Shown: positions 12,131 through 22,640 of the stretch, piece by piece | How positions within the stretch are numbered: the stretch's first letter is position 1 | Layout of the letters: each line of letters begins with the position of its first letter | Source of the DNA: Panagrolaimus kolymaensis | Lineage: Eukaryota > Nematoda > Chromadorea > Rhabditida > Panagrolaimidae | Length of the DNA stretch: 64,000 nt | Reading direction: 5' to 3' | NCBI GenBank assembly: GCA_028622995.1 | Contig: JAJQJQ010000009.1 | Coordinates: 3,782,001-3,846,000 of the forward strand | The notes under the pieces: generated by a model | What the model saw: only the letters and a program-made list of their open reading frames with translations | What the model was told of the DNA's origin: nothing | Databases searched by the model: none | Program-made: the position numbers and the translations under genes

Positions 12131-13802
12131 ATGAACTCATCCTTGCGGAGTTGCATTCGCTGTGTAACGAACATCGGTCGATGGATTCCCGTTGTATTTG
12201 TGACAGGTGTATGTGGATGGGTATTATATGCATATAATTTTGTATTTATTTTTGGTAAATTTTAACCCCATTTTTTTCTTTGCTAATAATACATTTGATT
12301 TTATATAGGTTCGATAGAGTTGCTGGCTCATAGAATAATATTATTCATAGTCTTTCATTTACTATTTTTTATGTTTGTTTGGTCTTATTTTATGACGATT
12401 TTCACTCGAGTTCAACCTCCGCCAGAAAAGTTTCAACTTAAAAATGAAGTAATCGATGAATTGAGAACAGCCGAAAGTCCACAAGCTTTTAATGATATTT
12501 TGAAAAGATTTGTCTTATCTGAATCATTACCCATTCGAACTTTTGATACTAGAGGATGTGAGTCTTTTTTTAGAGTTGTAAAAATTTGTGTTTTATGCAT
12601 TTTTATTTTTTTAGATATAAGATTTTGCGCAAAATGTGATAGTATTAAACCCGATCGAGCTTGCCATTGTTCATTTTGTGATAAATGTGTTTTGTAATTT
12701 TATAACTTTCAACTTCCCTGAATATATGCAAATTTATTGTATTTTCATCATTTTTAGAAAATATGATCATCATTGCATTTGGGTGAATACTTGCGTGAAC
12801 TTTTGCAATTATAAATATTTCATTCTTTTCCTTGGTTATGGCTTTTTGTTATGCTTATTTGGATTAGGAACTTTGTTATCTCCTTTCATAGCCATTTGGC
12901 GTCATAGCACTCGAGGAGGCGACATCGAATTGCTATTCTTATTTTTGGTTTCTGGCATGTTTGGTTTATCTTTAGCTTGCTTATTTTTCTTTCATTTATA
13001 TTTAATTGCAAGAAATCGATCTACCATAGGTTTGAGAATTCTGATTTTTCGTTATTTTAAATTTTGTTTTTAGAAACAGTTCGACCACCAATTTTGGAAG
13101 GAGGCCCCCAAGAAAATGCATACGATCATGGAATATTATTTAATTATCGACAAGTATTTGGTAGTAATCCATGGAAATGGTTTTTACCCATTTCTTCAAG
13201 GTTGGTTTTTTTTGCAATAGAAAAAAAAAGAAAGAATATATATTCTCACAGAAAATTATTAGTCATTTTTTGTTTTTACCCTTCAGCGTTGGAACCGGTG
13301 TAATTTTTCCTCTTGCATCTGATTCCCTTCATCGTTATGCCTATAATGATTTGGATATGATGGAAAATGGAAAAGCTTCTTCAACGGCGAATAATAATAA
13401 TCCAAATCATACAACTGTCTAAAAAACAAAAAATTATCATATTTCTTTGCGCTGAATTCTCTCAACCTACCTTTTTTGCTTATAAACTCACAAACACACA
13501 CACATATTTTTTTTGTTAGTTAGTTTTTTTTACTTACCTTTTGTTTTTTCCACCATAAAAAAAAGCTTTAGATTATAGAAACTCCAATTTTTATTATATA
13601 TTTTTGATTATTTTATTTCAGTATCGGTAATGGCATTTCATATCCAATTAATAAACGTCAACAACAACAACAACCACGGGATGATCGATATTTTTTATTA
13701 TCTGCTGCTGATCCTTTATTAGCTAACGATGATAACGATAATCAATCGTGGGATGATTCAGATAATGGTCATCGAGTTCATGATGCTAGTTTAATTGTAT
13801 AA
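12131..13802 (+). CDS. DHHC-type protein S-acyltransferase with two alternative last exons
   Basis: Integral-membrane palmitoyltransferase that attaches fatty acids to cytosolic cysteines. Constant exons: 12131-12254, 12309-12557, 12615-12693, 12758-13029 and 13074-13200. The last exon is either 13287-13422 (328 residues) or 13622-13802 (343 residues). Both fit the same phase-2 donor and begin with parallel sequences (SVGTGVIFP or SIGNGISYP). Family features: two N-terminal membrane helices; the cysteine-rich domain RFCAKCDSIKPDRACHCSFC, then CVLKYDHHCIWVNTCVNF with the catalytic DHHC; two more helices; the TTxE-like STIETVRPP; and NPWKWFLPISS. It resembles ZDHHC2/15/20 most, by inference. 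The short form ends TTV and the long form ends LIV, both plausible PDZ ligands of different classes. The long form also carries a Q run and an acidic tail. Confidence 0.88.
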
Positions 13803-14529
13803 AATCAAAAAATCACTTCTCTTTTCTTTTTTTATTGTATTATATAAATTTACTTAATGTTTGTTTGTTTGTTTGTTTCTTTCTTTCTTCCTGCAATCTT
13901 CTTGATTATTACTTCTTTTTTTTTGCGGGTATATTAATTGTTTTCTCTTTCAAATAAAAAGAAGTATACCTTTTTATATTAATTTTACGAGATAAATAGC
14001 GAAATTTGTTTTTACTTTTTTTTTGATTGTTTAATAAATTTATAAATTTTTAACCCATGTAACCTTCGATGAGAACTCTTATCAAATTTTTTTAGTAACA
14101 TAAAAATTTGCAAGCATTATCATTTAATTAGTAATAAAAAAAATAAACAATGTTTTTATAAAATGGTATATTCAAACTATAGAAAAGGAAATAACCGCCA
14201 ATAAAAAAAATAAATCCTATTTTGCTTGGAATCTCAATCAATTTTTGCCTAAAAGAAATAACTTTTGGAAACAATTTCTAACCTTTCTTTGTATTTGTTT
14301 TCTGGATATTAATTTAATAAATAAAAATTTCTTCTCTCACAAAGCTGCTTAGTTGTTTGTATCGAAAATGAATAATTATTGGCAAATCAAATTGTGATTG
14401 TTGTTAATGCAAATATAAATATTATTGGAATTAATACTCTAAAACAATATGAATATTAAAAAATTAGTTTAGCTTTTATTATTGAAAAAAACTTTATTAA
14501 TTTAATGATTTTTTCCTTGCAAATTATCT
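13803..14529. other. Region 3' of the DHHC gene, no gene
   Basis: A/T-rich sequence with a short tandem 'gttt' run at 13859-13877 and several possible polyadenylation signals (for example 'aaataaaaag' near 13952). No coding region is supported. Confidence 0.4.
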
Positions 14530-14705
14530 TTAAAATTTATTAAAGGAAATGTTATTGACACTTTTAAACTGGAATGATCCAATTTCTGAAAAAATATGCA
14601 TCATAAAGACTTGGAGGAATAAATTTATATCTTCTGCTGAAATTAGATCATGCTTATTGTCGAGGTTATCGCATTCTATGATCCAAATTCCGAATATACC
14701 ATCCG
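14530..14705 (-). pseudogene. Possible decayed 3' end of a chitinase-like gene
   Basis: A minus-strand open stretch of about 58 codons begins near 14705 and ends at a stop at 14530-14532. It contains GIFGIWIIECDNLDN, which resembles the last strand of GH18 proteins (pattern G-x-x-G-I-x-I...D-x-D, compare GFGGISIASMNDDDLDG in the gene at 42989-46265). In-frame stops lie immediately upstream and no clean acceptor or upstream exon was found. It may be gene debris or chance. Confidence 0.2.
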
Positions 14706-15180
14706 TTTAACGCAATACAAGCTTTTTTCATTATTGTTGACAAGATAGCTTTGTCGTTTTCTGTAATACTCTTTTCACTACCACACCTCAATTGTCAAAA
14801 AACCCGATGATACAAGAGTTTAATGTCCCAGATTGCTATATCCATTCTTACAATTCAACAACAAAAAAAGAGAAATTGAAAGTAAAATCAATAAAATATT
14901 CAAAAAAAATTCTATTAAAGAACATTTCTGTAAAAAAAATTTTTAGTTTGAAGCATTTCGTTTATTGATATTATAATGAAAAAAAGTCCGTAAATTTACG
15001 GACGCTACTGCAATGGTTATTGCTTCCTAAACTTTGAAAATAAAAATGCATAAAAGAAAGTGGCGCGAAATAAAAGAAAGAAGGAGACACACATAAGACT
15101 AAATATTATTTGTCTTAAACAAAGCGGCGATGGAGAATTTAAAAAAATATGCAAAAAAAAAAGACATTAATATTTTATTT

Positions 15181-15216
15181 CACATAAATATGGAAGTTAT
15201 AAAAATGCAAGAAAAA
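15181..15216. repeat. Short direct repeat B, copy 1
   Basis: About 36 bp beginning 'cacataaatatg' and containing 'agttataaaaatgcaagaaaa'-like sequence; a near copy in the same orientation lies at 15888-15923. It is part of the duplicated block with repeat A. Confidence 0.6.
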
Positions 15217-15262
15217 CTTTATTTCTTTTGATTTAAAAGTAAGATTAAATAAATATAAAAAA

Positions 15263-15338
15263 GTGTTCTGAATTTTAGCCTCGAATCACAATAACCATTA
15301 ATGCTTCAAAATAAAATTCCATTAACATTTTTGGATTT
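15263..15338. repeat. Direct repeat A, copy 1 (76 bp)
   Basis: It begins 'gtgttctgaattttagcctc' and runs to 'ttttggattt'. A second copy with about a dozen differences lies at 15759-15834 in the same orientation. On the minus strand both copies can be read as the last codons of an ORF (E-F-Y-x-x-A-L-M-V-I-V-x-R-G-stop), and two of the differences are synonymous. Confidence 0.7.
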
Positions 15339-15758
15339 GTTGTCACGCGGTGACAGATAAGATATTGGTGTCGTCGAGGTTTAGTTAGATAGTCCTTGGG
15401 AGTTGATTGCATCTGCTGTAGCGGGGATCTTCCAAATAAACACAAGAACATATTCACAAACATATTTATCAGGAGACATAAAGAACAACCAGCACAACAA
15501 TAACATGACAACACAACTACTATTACAAAGTGAGACAAAAGTAAAGCAAACAAAAGTATGCAAATAGGCTGCCATCTTGCTGGCTGTTTCGTTACAGGAC
15601 AATCAAGAGGAGCGCGAGGTTTGAATGGAAGAGGAAGCACATGCGAAGAAGTTCTGCAGCAGAGAATGTGGGAGATGAGCCACATGACATTGTTGTTGTG
15701 TGTTATTGATCCACTGCAGATCAAAAAAAGAAAAGAATAAATAAATTTTAAAAAAAGA
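15339..15758. other. Higher-GC segment between the direct repeats
   Basis: About 420 bp noticeably less A/T-rich than its surroundings and bounded by the 76-bp direct repeats. The minus strand carries a 170-codon ORF (15275-15787) with two hydrophobic stretches and a tail through RRHQYLICHRVTTNPK. The plus strand also has a 60-codon ORF. Neither is recognised. It could be gene debris, a short mobile insertion or a non-coding element. Confidence 0.3.
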
Positions 15759-15834
15759 GTGTTCTGAATTTTAGCCTCGAAAAACAATAACCATTAAAGC
15801 GTCTAAATAAAATTCCACTTACATTTTTGGATTT
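15759..15834. repeat. Direct repeat A, copy 2 (76 bp)
   Basis: Second copy of the repeat at 15263-15338. The matching minus-strand reading frame contains a stop codon near its start, so this copy would be the broken one if the repeat is coding. Confidence 0.7.
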
Positions 15835-15887
15835 ACTGTTTTTTCTTCTATAAACTCTTCTCAAAAAAAAAAGTCAATGATCGGCTT

Positions 15888-15923
15888 CACATAAATATGT
15901 GAGTTATAAAAATGCAAGAAAAT
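15888..15923. repeat. Short direct repeat B, copy 2
   Basis: Same orientation as the copy at 15181-15216. The order on the plus strand is B-A...A-B, which a simple tandem duplication does not explain. Confidence 0.6.
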
Positions 15924-16610
15924 CAAAAAGGTGAATGTGATAATTTCAAATCTCATTCTTTATGAGCTAAAATACAATTCTTTTGTTTAATTTTGCCAAA
16001 CAAAAACCGGCGTGAGTTTTCAGAAATAATATTATTTAATTTGTATTTTAAGTAAAATCAAAAAAGATAACAAAATATTCAAAAAAAAATTAATATTTTT
16101 GCTATGATGGCCAAATTTTCCTTTGCCACCATAAAATCTTTTAAATTTAAATCTTTCATGATTGCTAATTTTGTTGCATCGTTTTATTTATTTTAGGACA
16201 GAAGAATTTGGATGATAGATTGAAACTGGAAATGTTTGTTATCCTTTTCGAAATGCTTTAATTGAAAATACTTTTTTTTAATTTAGTTAACTTATCCATT
16301 TTTTCCAATGGAAACTTTTACTTTACTTGATTTACTCTTCTTTTTTTGTTGGGCATGCTTTTAGTTTTGATGGTATTTTAATAAACCTTTTTGGAAATTT
16401 ACTTTTTAAGCACAATTCATTAAAATTTTAGCTATTTGTCACATATAAAATTTAATCAAAGGGTTAATAATAGAGAAGATCACTCAGAATTATAAAAGCA
16501 AAAATTTAAATTTTTAGAAAAACATTTTAAGTTTTTTATTTAAAAAAATGGAAGGATTGTTTTAGCTGATTGCTTGTAAATTTTGATATTTTTGAATTTG
16601 CTTGTTTGCT
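15924..16610. other. A/T-rich region 3' of the minus-strand membrane protein gene
   Basis: Nothing coding is supported here. It follows the stop of the minus-strand gene at 16611 and so includes its 3' untranslated region. Confidence 0.4.
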
Positions 16611-17610
16611 TTATCCAAAAGCCGGAATGCAATTCGTCCAACAATCAGCCACAATTTCAGTACAGCCTCCATGTACTTCACCCACGGCTTCATCAGCATG
16701 TCCAGCTGCTGATCGAAGAGTATTACTTTTACGGCGTTGAAGCCATGTCACCACGGCCTATAAGAATTTTTTATTATTATATTTTTTTTGTAAACAATAA
16801 AAGTTTACTTGTGCAAGAAAAAATGTGCCTATCGCACTTGTAACCCGTCCCAAAAAACTGCAAAGGCCTATGATGTATTTTGATGGACCATCCACGAAAG
16901 CTGAAAAGAAATTTCAAATTTAATCTAAAAAACTAATAAAATTTGTTGCAAACCTTTTTTAATTTTAAATTTTAAATTTTCATGATTTGCAACTGCTGCA
17001 TCGACTACTTCTTTATTTAATGTCGCTGATTGAACACTAATCCAATATGAAATTCCATTACATGCGAGACCACAAAATAGGAAAAATAGTGCAACGCAAC
17101 AATAATTTTCTTTAAAAAAAGATTTGTTTTTTAAATATTTTTTTTATTGTTTTTTGACTTACTTCGAACTTTTCTCACTCCAGCTCTCAAACTTTGCATA
17201 CTTTGAGATTTTTGTAAAGTTGAGGGCGGAGGTAATAATTCCTTTTTGGCATCATTATCTTCATTTTCATTTTCTCCTCCAATAGCAAAACTGCCTTTGG
17301 ATTTAGTTTTATCAGCCACCTTGGTTGGCGAAGCTGCCATGAAAGAAGCTTTAGCAGCCGCACGTTGTTCAGCCATTTGAGCCAAAGCAGTAAATTTAAT
17401 TTGCGAACTTGAACTTACAACTGAACGCTTTTTATTTTTTATATCCGTCAATGATGGAGTTCCACCAAATGAGCCACTCGTGGACCTAGGAACAACAGCA
17501 ACCGAATAAGGTGGAATATAATTATTATTATTTCGTTTGGGTGAATGATGAATAATTTGATGTTGAAATTTATTTCTTCCTGATGGTGACGCCACAACTT
17601 TAACAAACAT
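16611..17610 (-). CDS. Unrecognised protein with two predicted membrane segments
   Basis: Four minus-strand exons read 17610-17163, 17109-16954, 16900-16809 and 16757-16611, all GT-AG in phase, giving 280 residues. The N-terminal ~145 residues are hydrophilic and low in complexity (Ser, Lys, Asn rich) and begin MFVKVVASPSGRNKF, probably cytosolic. Then comes a helix NYCCVALFFLFCGLACNGIS, a region with SYWISVQSATLNKEVVD, a second hydrophobic stretch YIIGLCSFLGRVTSAIGTFF, and a tail with WLQRRKSNTLRSAAGHADEA ending CIPAFG. The ATG lies one base after 'atttttag', so the transcript probably starts with a splice or trans-splice acceptor. The last exon is less A/T-rich than its surroundings. I do not recognise the family. 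Clean phase and codon usage argue that it is a real gene. Confidence 0.72.
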
Positions 17611-19603
17611 TCTAAAAATAAAACTATATCTACAAATTTTTTTTGAAGAAAAAAAAACAATGGCAAAAAAATACTAAAAAAAGCGGCATTTTTTTTTGTT
17701 GGTCTCAACTAACCATTTTTAAACGATAAAATAAAAAATGACGGAAAAAAACGAAGAAGAATGGATTGAGTTGTTGTTGTCGATGTTGTTGCTCTTTAAC
17801 TTAATACTATTTCTGTGATGCTACTTCTGATGTTAAAAACAACAGAGTTAAGAGTTAACTAAATTCACGCATTTCCGTTATTTGAATTTCTTCTCGAAAA
17901 GTTTCCTGAAAAAAAACAGTTTTATTATTTAAAAAAATCTTTACTATAAAAAACGCCAAAAAAATTTACAAGAAAAAAACACATTTGATGAGAAAAAAAT
18001 GCCATAAATTTATTTTTCTTTTTTCTTTTTTCATTTTCAATTTTTTTATTTATTTCATCGTTTAAAGCTTTCATTTTTTTTTCAATGCATTCAAGCAAAA
18101 TAAAAAGAAAAAAGTATAAAAAAAGACTAATGCCCTTTTGCGATGGAGCTCCAGGGATGGCAAAAAGAAAAATTTCGAAATAACATCTACATCAACTAAA
18201 AAAGCCAACAAAGACAGACACATCACGTTTATTTTTTTTATCAACCACCTTTATGAAATTTTATATTCGTGTGAAACACGTTAGCATTATAATTATTTTT
18301 AGCAAATTTTTTGTTTAAACAAAAAAATAATAGTTTTTTTTTTGAAAAAAAAAAAGTGGAGCAACGTGTCTTTACTTTTTTTTTGTTTTTTAAAAATGCC
18401 CGCCAAAGAAAAGAAAAAAAATAGTCTCTTACGTTAGTTATTGAGAATGGAGAAGGGAAGTTTTTGGAAGGCGGCATTTTTTTTTATTTATTCTCAAGTA
18501 AAAAAAGGCAAAACCACTAACTAAAAAATGCTGCTTTAGGCGGCAACAAGAAAAAAAAATAAAACATGCCATACACAAACAACAAAAGCTTCGTTTTTTT
18601 TTCTTTTCAATGCAAGTATGTCTCTTCCTAGTTTTTTAACCAACAACCAACAAAAAAAAACAAGCATCTTGGCACTTAGTTATTTTTAAGACGCATTGGG
18701 GAAAAAAGAAAGAATAGAAGAAAAAAATCGGAAAGAAATAATGGAAAAATAAATAGAAAGTTTTTTTGTCGTTGTTTACGAATGGCAACTAAAAAACACA
18801 GTAGAAATAAATGAAAAAGTTTACTCACCACAAAAAATAAAGAGTAGCATAAATTAAATGACAATGGAATTTTGTTGTAATAGTTTTATGCAAAATAAAA
18901 AAAACTTTGATATTTATAAAATTTAAATTGTTTGATAACTATTTTTCCTTATTTTTTCTTTAAAAAATGAATGAAAAGTTTAATTAAAAAATTCCCGCTG
19001 ACAATATTTCTGTTTTAAAATTTACTATTTTTTATGTTTTATTTTTTTCTTTATAAAATCAAGAGCCAAAATTTATTTGTTTTCATGCATCTTCTTTTTT
19101 TTTGGATGCATTCATAGGCAAAAAAAGTGTAAAGGAAAAAAAGATTGGCGAGAAAAATGATAACTAACGCAGTAACACACCTTTCAAGATGGCAGTGCCA
19201 TGCATGAAATGGTAATCTCGGATACAATCAAAAAACACAAAGAATACAAAAGCACAAAATGCAACGGAAAAAATCATTTTATTCTTTGCTTAATGCAAAT
19301 CGCTAAAAAATCAAAACTTTCAAGCGCGTCTTTATTTCTTGTTTTCTGATTTAAAAAGAAATTAATTAATAAACCTTTTAAATTGTTTTATTATAAGTGT
19401 CTTTTTCAAAATTAATTTTAATATTAAACTTGGTTCTTTTAAAATAATTTTTTTCACTTTTTACGTGCTTTTCCTAAAACAAAAATTTGCTAATTTTTTT
19501 TTGATTTATTTAGTCTTCGTTCCTTAAAACTTGTCTTTTTTTGTTTTTGCCAAATTTGATATTTCTTTTCTAAAAGATACAACTTTCTTTAGCGGTCATC
19601 ATA
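17611..19603. other. Divergent intergenic region, very A/T rich
   Basis: About 2 kb of A- and T-run sequence between the minus-strand membrane protein gene and the plus-strand coiled-coil gene, with no supported gene. The short ORFs here are poly-Phe/Lys/Leu translations of homopolymers. It should contain both promoters. Confidence 0.45.
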
Positions 19604-20151
19604 ATGTCAATTGAAATCCAACTCTCCAATGCTTCCAAAAAACGTAAAATTTCTTGCTTCGATTCAAGCGACGAAAATCAAATGGTTTGCTATTAGCTTA
19701 AAATAGAGGTGTTATTAAAATCATAAACAATTTTAGGAATCCATTGTTTTAACTATAAATTTTAACCAAGAGCATGCCACGGAAATTAAAGAAGAGTAAG
19801 TTGAGCTTAGAAATAAAATCATAAAAATAATTATTTTTTTATTGCCATTTTAGAGTTAAGAAAGTTTCCAATATCTCGGTAGACACCAATGTTGCTGACG
19901 ATGAAAAAGATTTCATCCAATTAAAGTCCCTCCTTGACAGCGCTCAATATGCCGCATGTTTTTACAAAAAAGCAGCGGAAAGCGCCGAAAAGAAATTTTT
20001 TGATTTACAAAGTAAATTTAAAATAGAAATGAATCTTGCAGCTGATCGATTGGGTGATTTGGAAAATGAAAACAATATTCTCCAAAATGCTATTATTGGA
20101 ATGAAAGAAAAGCTGGAACAAATCGAAAAACTTATTAACCAATTTCCATAA
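19604..20151 (+). CDS. Small unrecognised coiled-coil protein
   Basis: Three exons 19604-19684, 19737-19795 and 19854-20151 join in phase to give 145 residues. The N-terminus has SKKRKISCFDSSDENQ, a basic patch followed by an acidic serine patch that could be a nuclear signal and CK2-type sites. The C-terminal ~85 residues form a likely coiled coil: KSLLDSAQYAACFYKKAAES, then DRLGDLENENNILQNAIIGM with heptad-spaced leucines and isoleucines. Neither intron sits in a homopolymer, and codon use matches neighbouring genes. No family is recognised. The stop is followed by 2.5 kb without a convincing gene. It may be lineage-specific. Confidence 0.65.
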
Positions 20152-21984
20152 TAACTTCCGTAATTATTTATTTTATAGGAGCTCAACGAGCGAAAGTAAA
20201 ACCTTGAAGAATTCTTCATTCACATATTTTTTACCTTGTCTTGGCTATTTCGCATCTTTTCGTATTTTTTCGTATTTATTTTTCAATGGAAAAATTGTCT
20301 CTCGGGTTTTACATTTGCTCATTTGGTTCCTTTAAAATTTTGTTGTTACATTTTAGGAATTTATCAAAGTTAAGGAGTTTATGTTATTTAATTTTTTAAT
20401 GGTTATTTATTTATAATTTAGAAATTAATATTGTATTTGCTTTCTTTTTCTTTAAAAATTCTATCTTTTTCATTTATGTTTGCTTGCCTAATTTTATTTA
20501 ATTCATAAATATTTGGAGAGTTAAAATATTTCTCACAAATAAACTAAATGGTTCTTTAGCATATTGAAATTTTTGTTTCCAAAGCAGCTTTTCTAACTAA
20601 AAAATGATAAACAAAAATGTTTTTGGCAGTTTCTGAATGGGATCATTTTTCATTTGTTTCTCCTTCTCCTTTGGTCATTCTTGACCTAAAGTTTATATTT
20701 TATCAGTTTTCTTAGCCTTTGTGTATATTTTTGGACATTCTTTAAATATATTTTTGTTTGGACTGTTTTATTATTATAATTGATAATTTTTTCGTTGCAA
20801 GTGAATTTCGGAATAAAGGATACATTTAGTTAGTAATTTTGGATTTCAATCAAGCTATAGTTTTTCTCTAATTATTTTCAAATGGCAAACGAAAATTTAA
20901 AGCTCAAAAACTCAGCACACAAACGTGCTCAAAACTCTTTTGGACATCTTTTAAATTTTTTCCTCTCTTACACGATAGTTTCGTATTATATATATTTTTT
21001 TCATTTATTTGCCTGTTTTTTCTTGTTATTGCTTTATTTATATTTCTATTCAATTTCGAATAAATAAATTAAATTAATCATCATCTACTACATTTTCTTG
21101 TAGTTACATTGCAAAAAATTCAAGCAAAATAATTTTATCATTTGCGGTGAATCCTTGTTACAGAAAACCGAATCAACAATAAGTTACAGGACTAAAAAAA
21201 CATTTGTAGTTATTTCTTAGATGAACTCGGTATGATGAAGTGGGTTCTTTTTTTTTCAGGGTAAATTCCATTCGAGCTACGATTCCACATATCTTAATCT
21301 ACAGCAAGTAAACAATTTGTTTTTGTGAGTCAACTGCAATTTGCGGTATAGAAAAAGACACAAAATGAAGCATAAAAGCAAGCCTCTCTCTTTAGTTTAG
21401 ACAATCTTGTCTTTAGTTTTGTTTTATCTTGTATTGTATTTATTGTTTGTTCTTCTTTGACGTCAATAAAAAGATTTTGTTTGATCAATTTATTAGAGAA
21501 AAAAAGAAGTATCTGGAAGTGGATTGGTTTTGGTTCAAAGTATCGTTTGTTGAGAAAAGTTTGGAGAATAAATTTGAAAGAGATGCTGAATTATAACAAC
21601 ATGTTTTAATATTAATTGTAAAATTTTATGTGTGCTTTATTTGAATAAGCTTTAATGATGTTTTTTGAAGTAATAAAAAGGTTTACACTTTATACATTTT
21701 GTTTTGTTTTAGTTCCTTTTCTTTTTCTTATTTTAAATGACCAGGCTTTTCAATTATGCACAACTATAATACCGAAAAAATTGCTGTTTTTAAAAACTTT
21801 ATTTACTTCATGTATGATAGCCGAGAAGAATCAATTTGCAATCCTCGCCACTCATTCACTATTGCTTTCCATAAACTTCCTGGATAATTTGTGATTCTGG
21901 TTATTTAATGCTCCAGTTTTTTTAAGAGCCTTTTGTTATTTTTATTGAAAAGTCCCGAAATAGCCATCATTGTTGCATTCCAAC
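20152..21984. other. Intergenic region with only weak small ORFs
   Basis: No gene can be supported with confidence. An ORF at 20882-21067 starts MANENLKLKNSAHK and then turns hydrophobic; its first residues resemble the start of the F-box/LRR gene at 22641 (MANGTLKREKS). A stretch at 21745-21890 has two overlapping open frames, one containing REESICNPRHSFTIAFHKL, but no start or splice structure could be fixed. Confidence 0.3.
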
Positions 21985-22157
21985 AACAGAGTCCTTTTTT
22001 TATTTATGAAGCTCATGTCATATGTAATTGTAAAGACAGCTTTGAAACATGCTCCTCTCGTGCTTATCCTGGATGGTTTTATTCAACAAGATGCAGTTGT
22101 CCAAGTGGTGGCAATCTTATTCAAAATCAAAGTGGAGTTTGTGTATGCGAATGTTAA
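21985..22157 (+). CDS. Possible small cysteine-rich secreted peptide or exon
   Basis: The open frame ends in a 44-residue block holding eight cysteines with regular spacing: CNC, six residues, C, thirteen residues, CSC, thirteen residues, CVCEC, then stop. Such density in an A/T-rich genome is unlikely by chance and suggests a disulfide-rich peptide. No ATG with a signal peptide is visible directly upstream in frame. An exon starting after the 'caacaacag' near 21985 or another nearby acceptor, spliced from an unseen first exon, is the likeliest arrangement. No family is assigned. Confidence 0.35.
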
Positions 22158-22640
22158 AAAAACTTTAATTTTTTTTGTTGCTAAAACTTTTTATAATTTA
22201 AATAAAAATATTTTAAAAAGTTCTTTCCACAGAAACGAGACAACCAAGGCAAAGAAGCTTGCAAATTAGCCAATTAATAAACATCCATCGCTAACAAATT
22301 ATCTCTATTATTTGCTTGCTGGTTCTTGTTTGATCCTTTAATTATTTTTGTTTATTTACAAATAAATAAAAGCTTTAATAAATTCTTTTTGGGAAAAAAT
22401 ATTACAATCAAGCCCCTTTCTTTTATTAAAAATGATCACAAGCATCTCTTCACACATTTTCTTGCTCTATAATAAATTTTTCGCGCTTGCCTTTGATTTT
22501 TGCATTTGGGCTGCTTTTTTTTATTATTTAAATTTCCATAGCAATTTTGATTTTTCAATAAAGCGTATATTTATTTTTTTAACTTTGCGAATTCATTCAA
22601 GGAATATTTTTTTAATCTAATTGTTTTCAAATTAATAAAA
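22158..22640. promoter_or_regulatory. Intergenic region upstream of the F-box/LRR gene
   Basis: A/T-rich, about 480 bp. The ORF at 22432-22620 is rich in Phe, Ile and Leu and looks like translated A/T-rich DNA. The region probably contains the promoter of the gene starting at 22641. Confidence 0.35.

Noticed and set aside
13857..13890. Short 'gttt' tandem run considered as a CRISPR-like or telomeric repeat
   Set aside because: A plain microsatellite with no spacers or array structure.
20882..21067. 61-codon ORF starting MANENLKLKNSAHK
   Set aside because: Only the first residues look protein-like; the rest is hydrophobic A/T translation with no splice structure. At most a relic of an F-box gene start.
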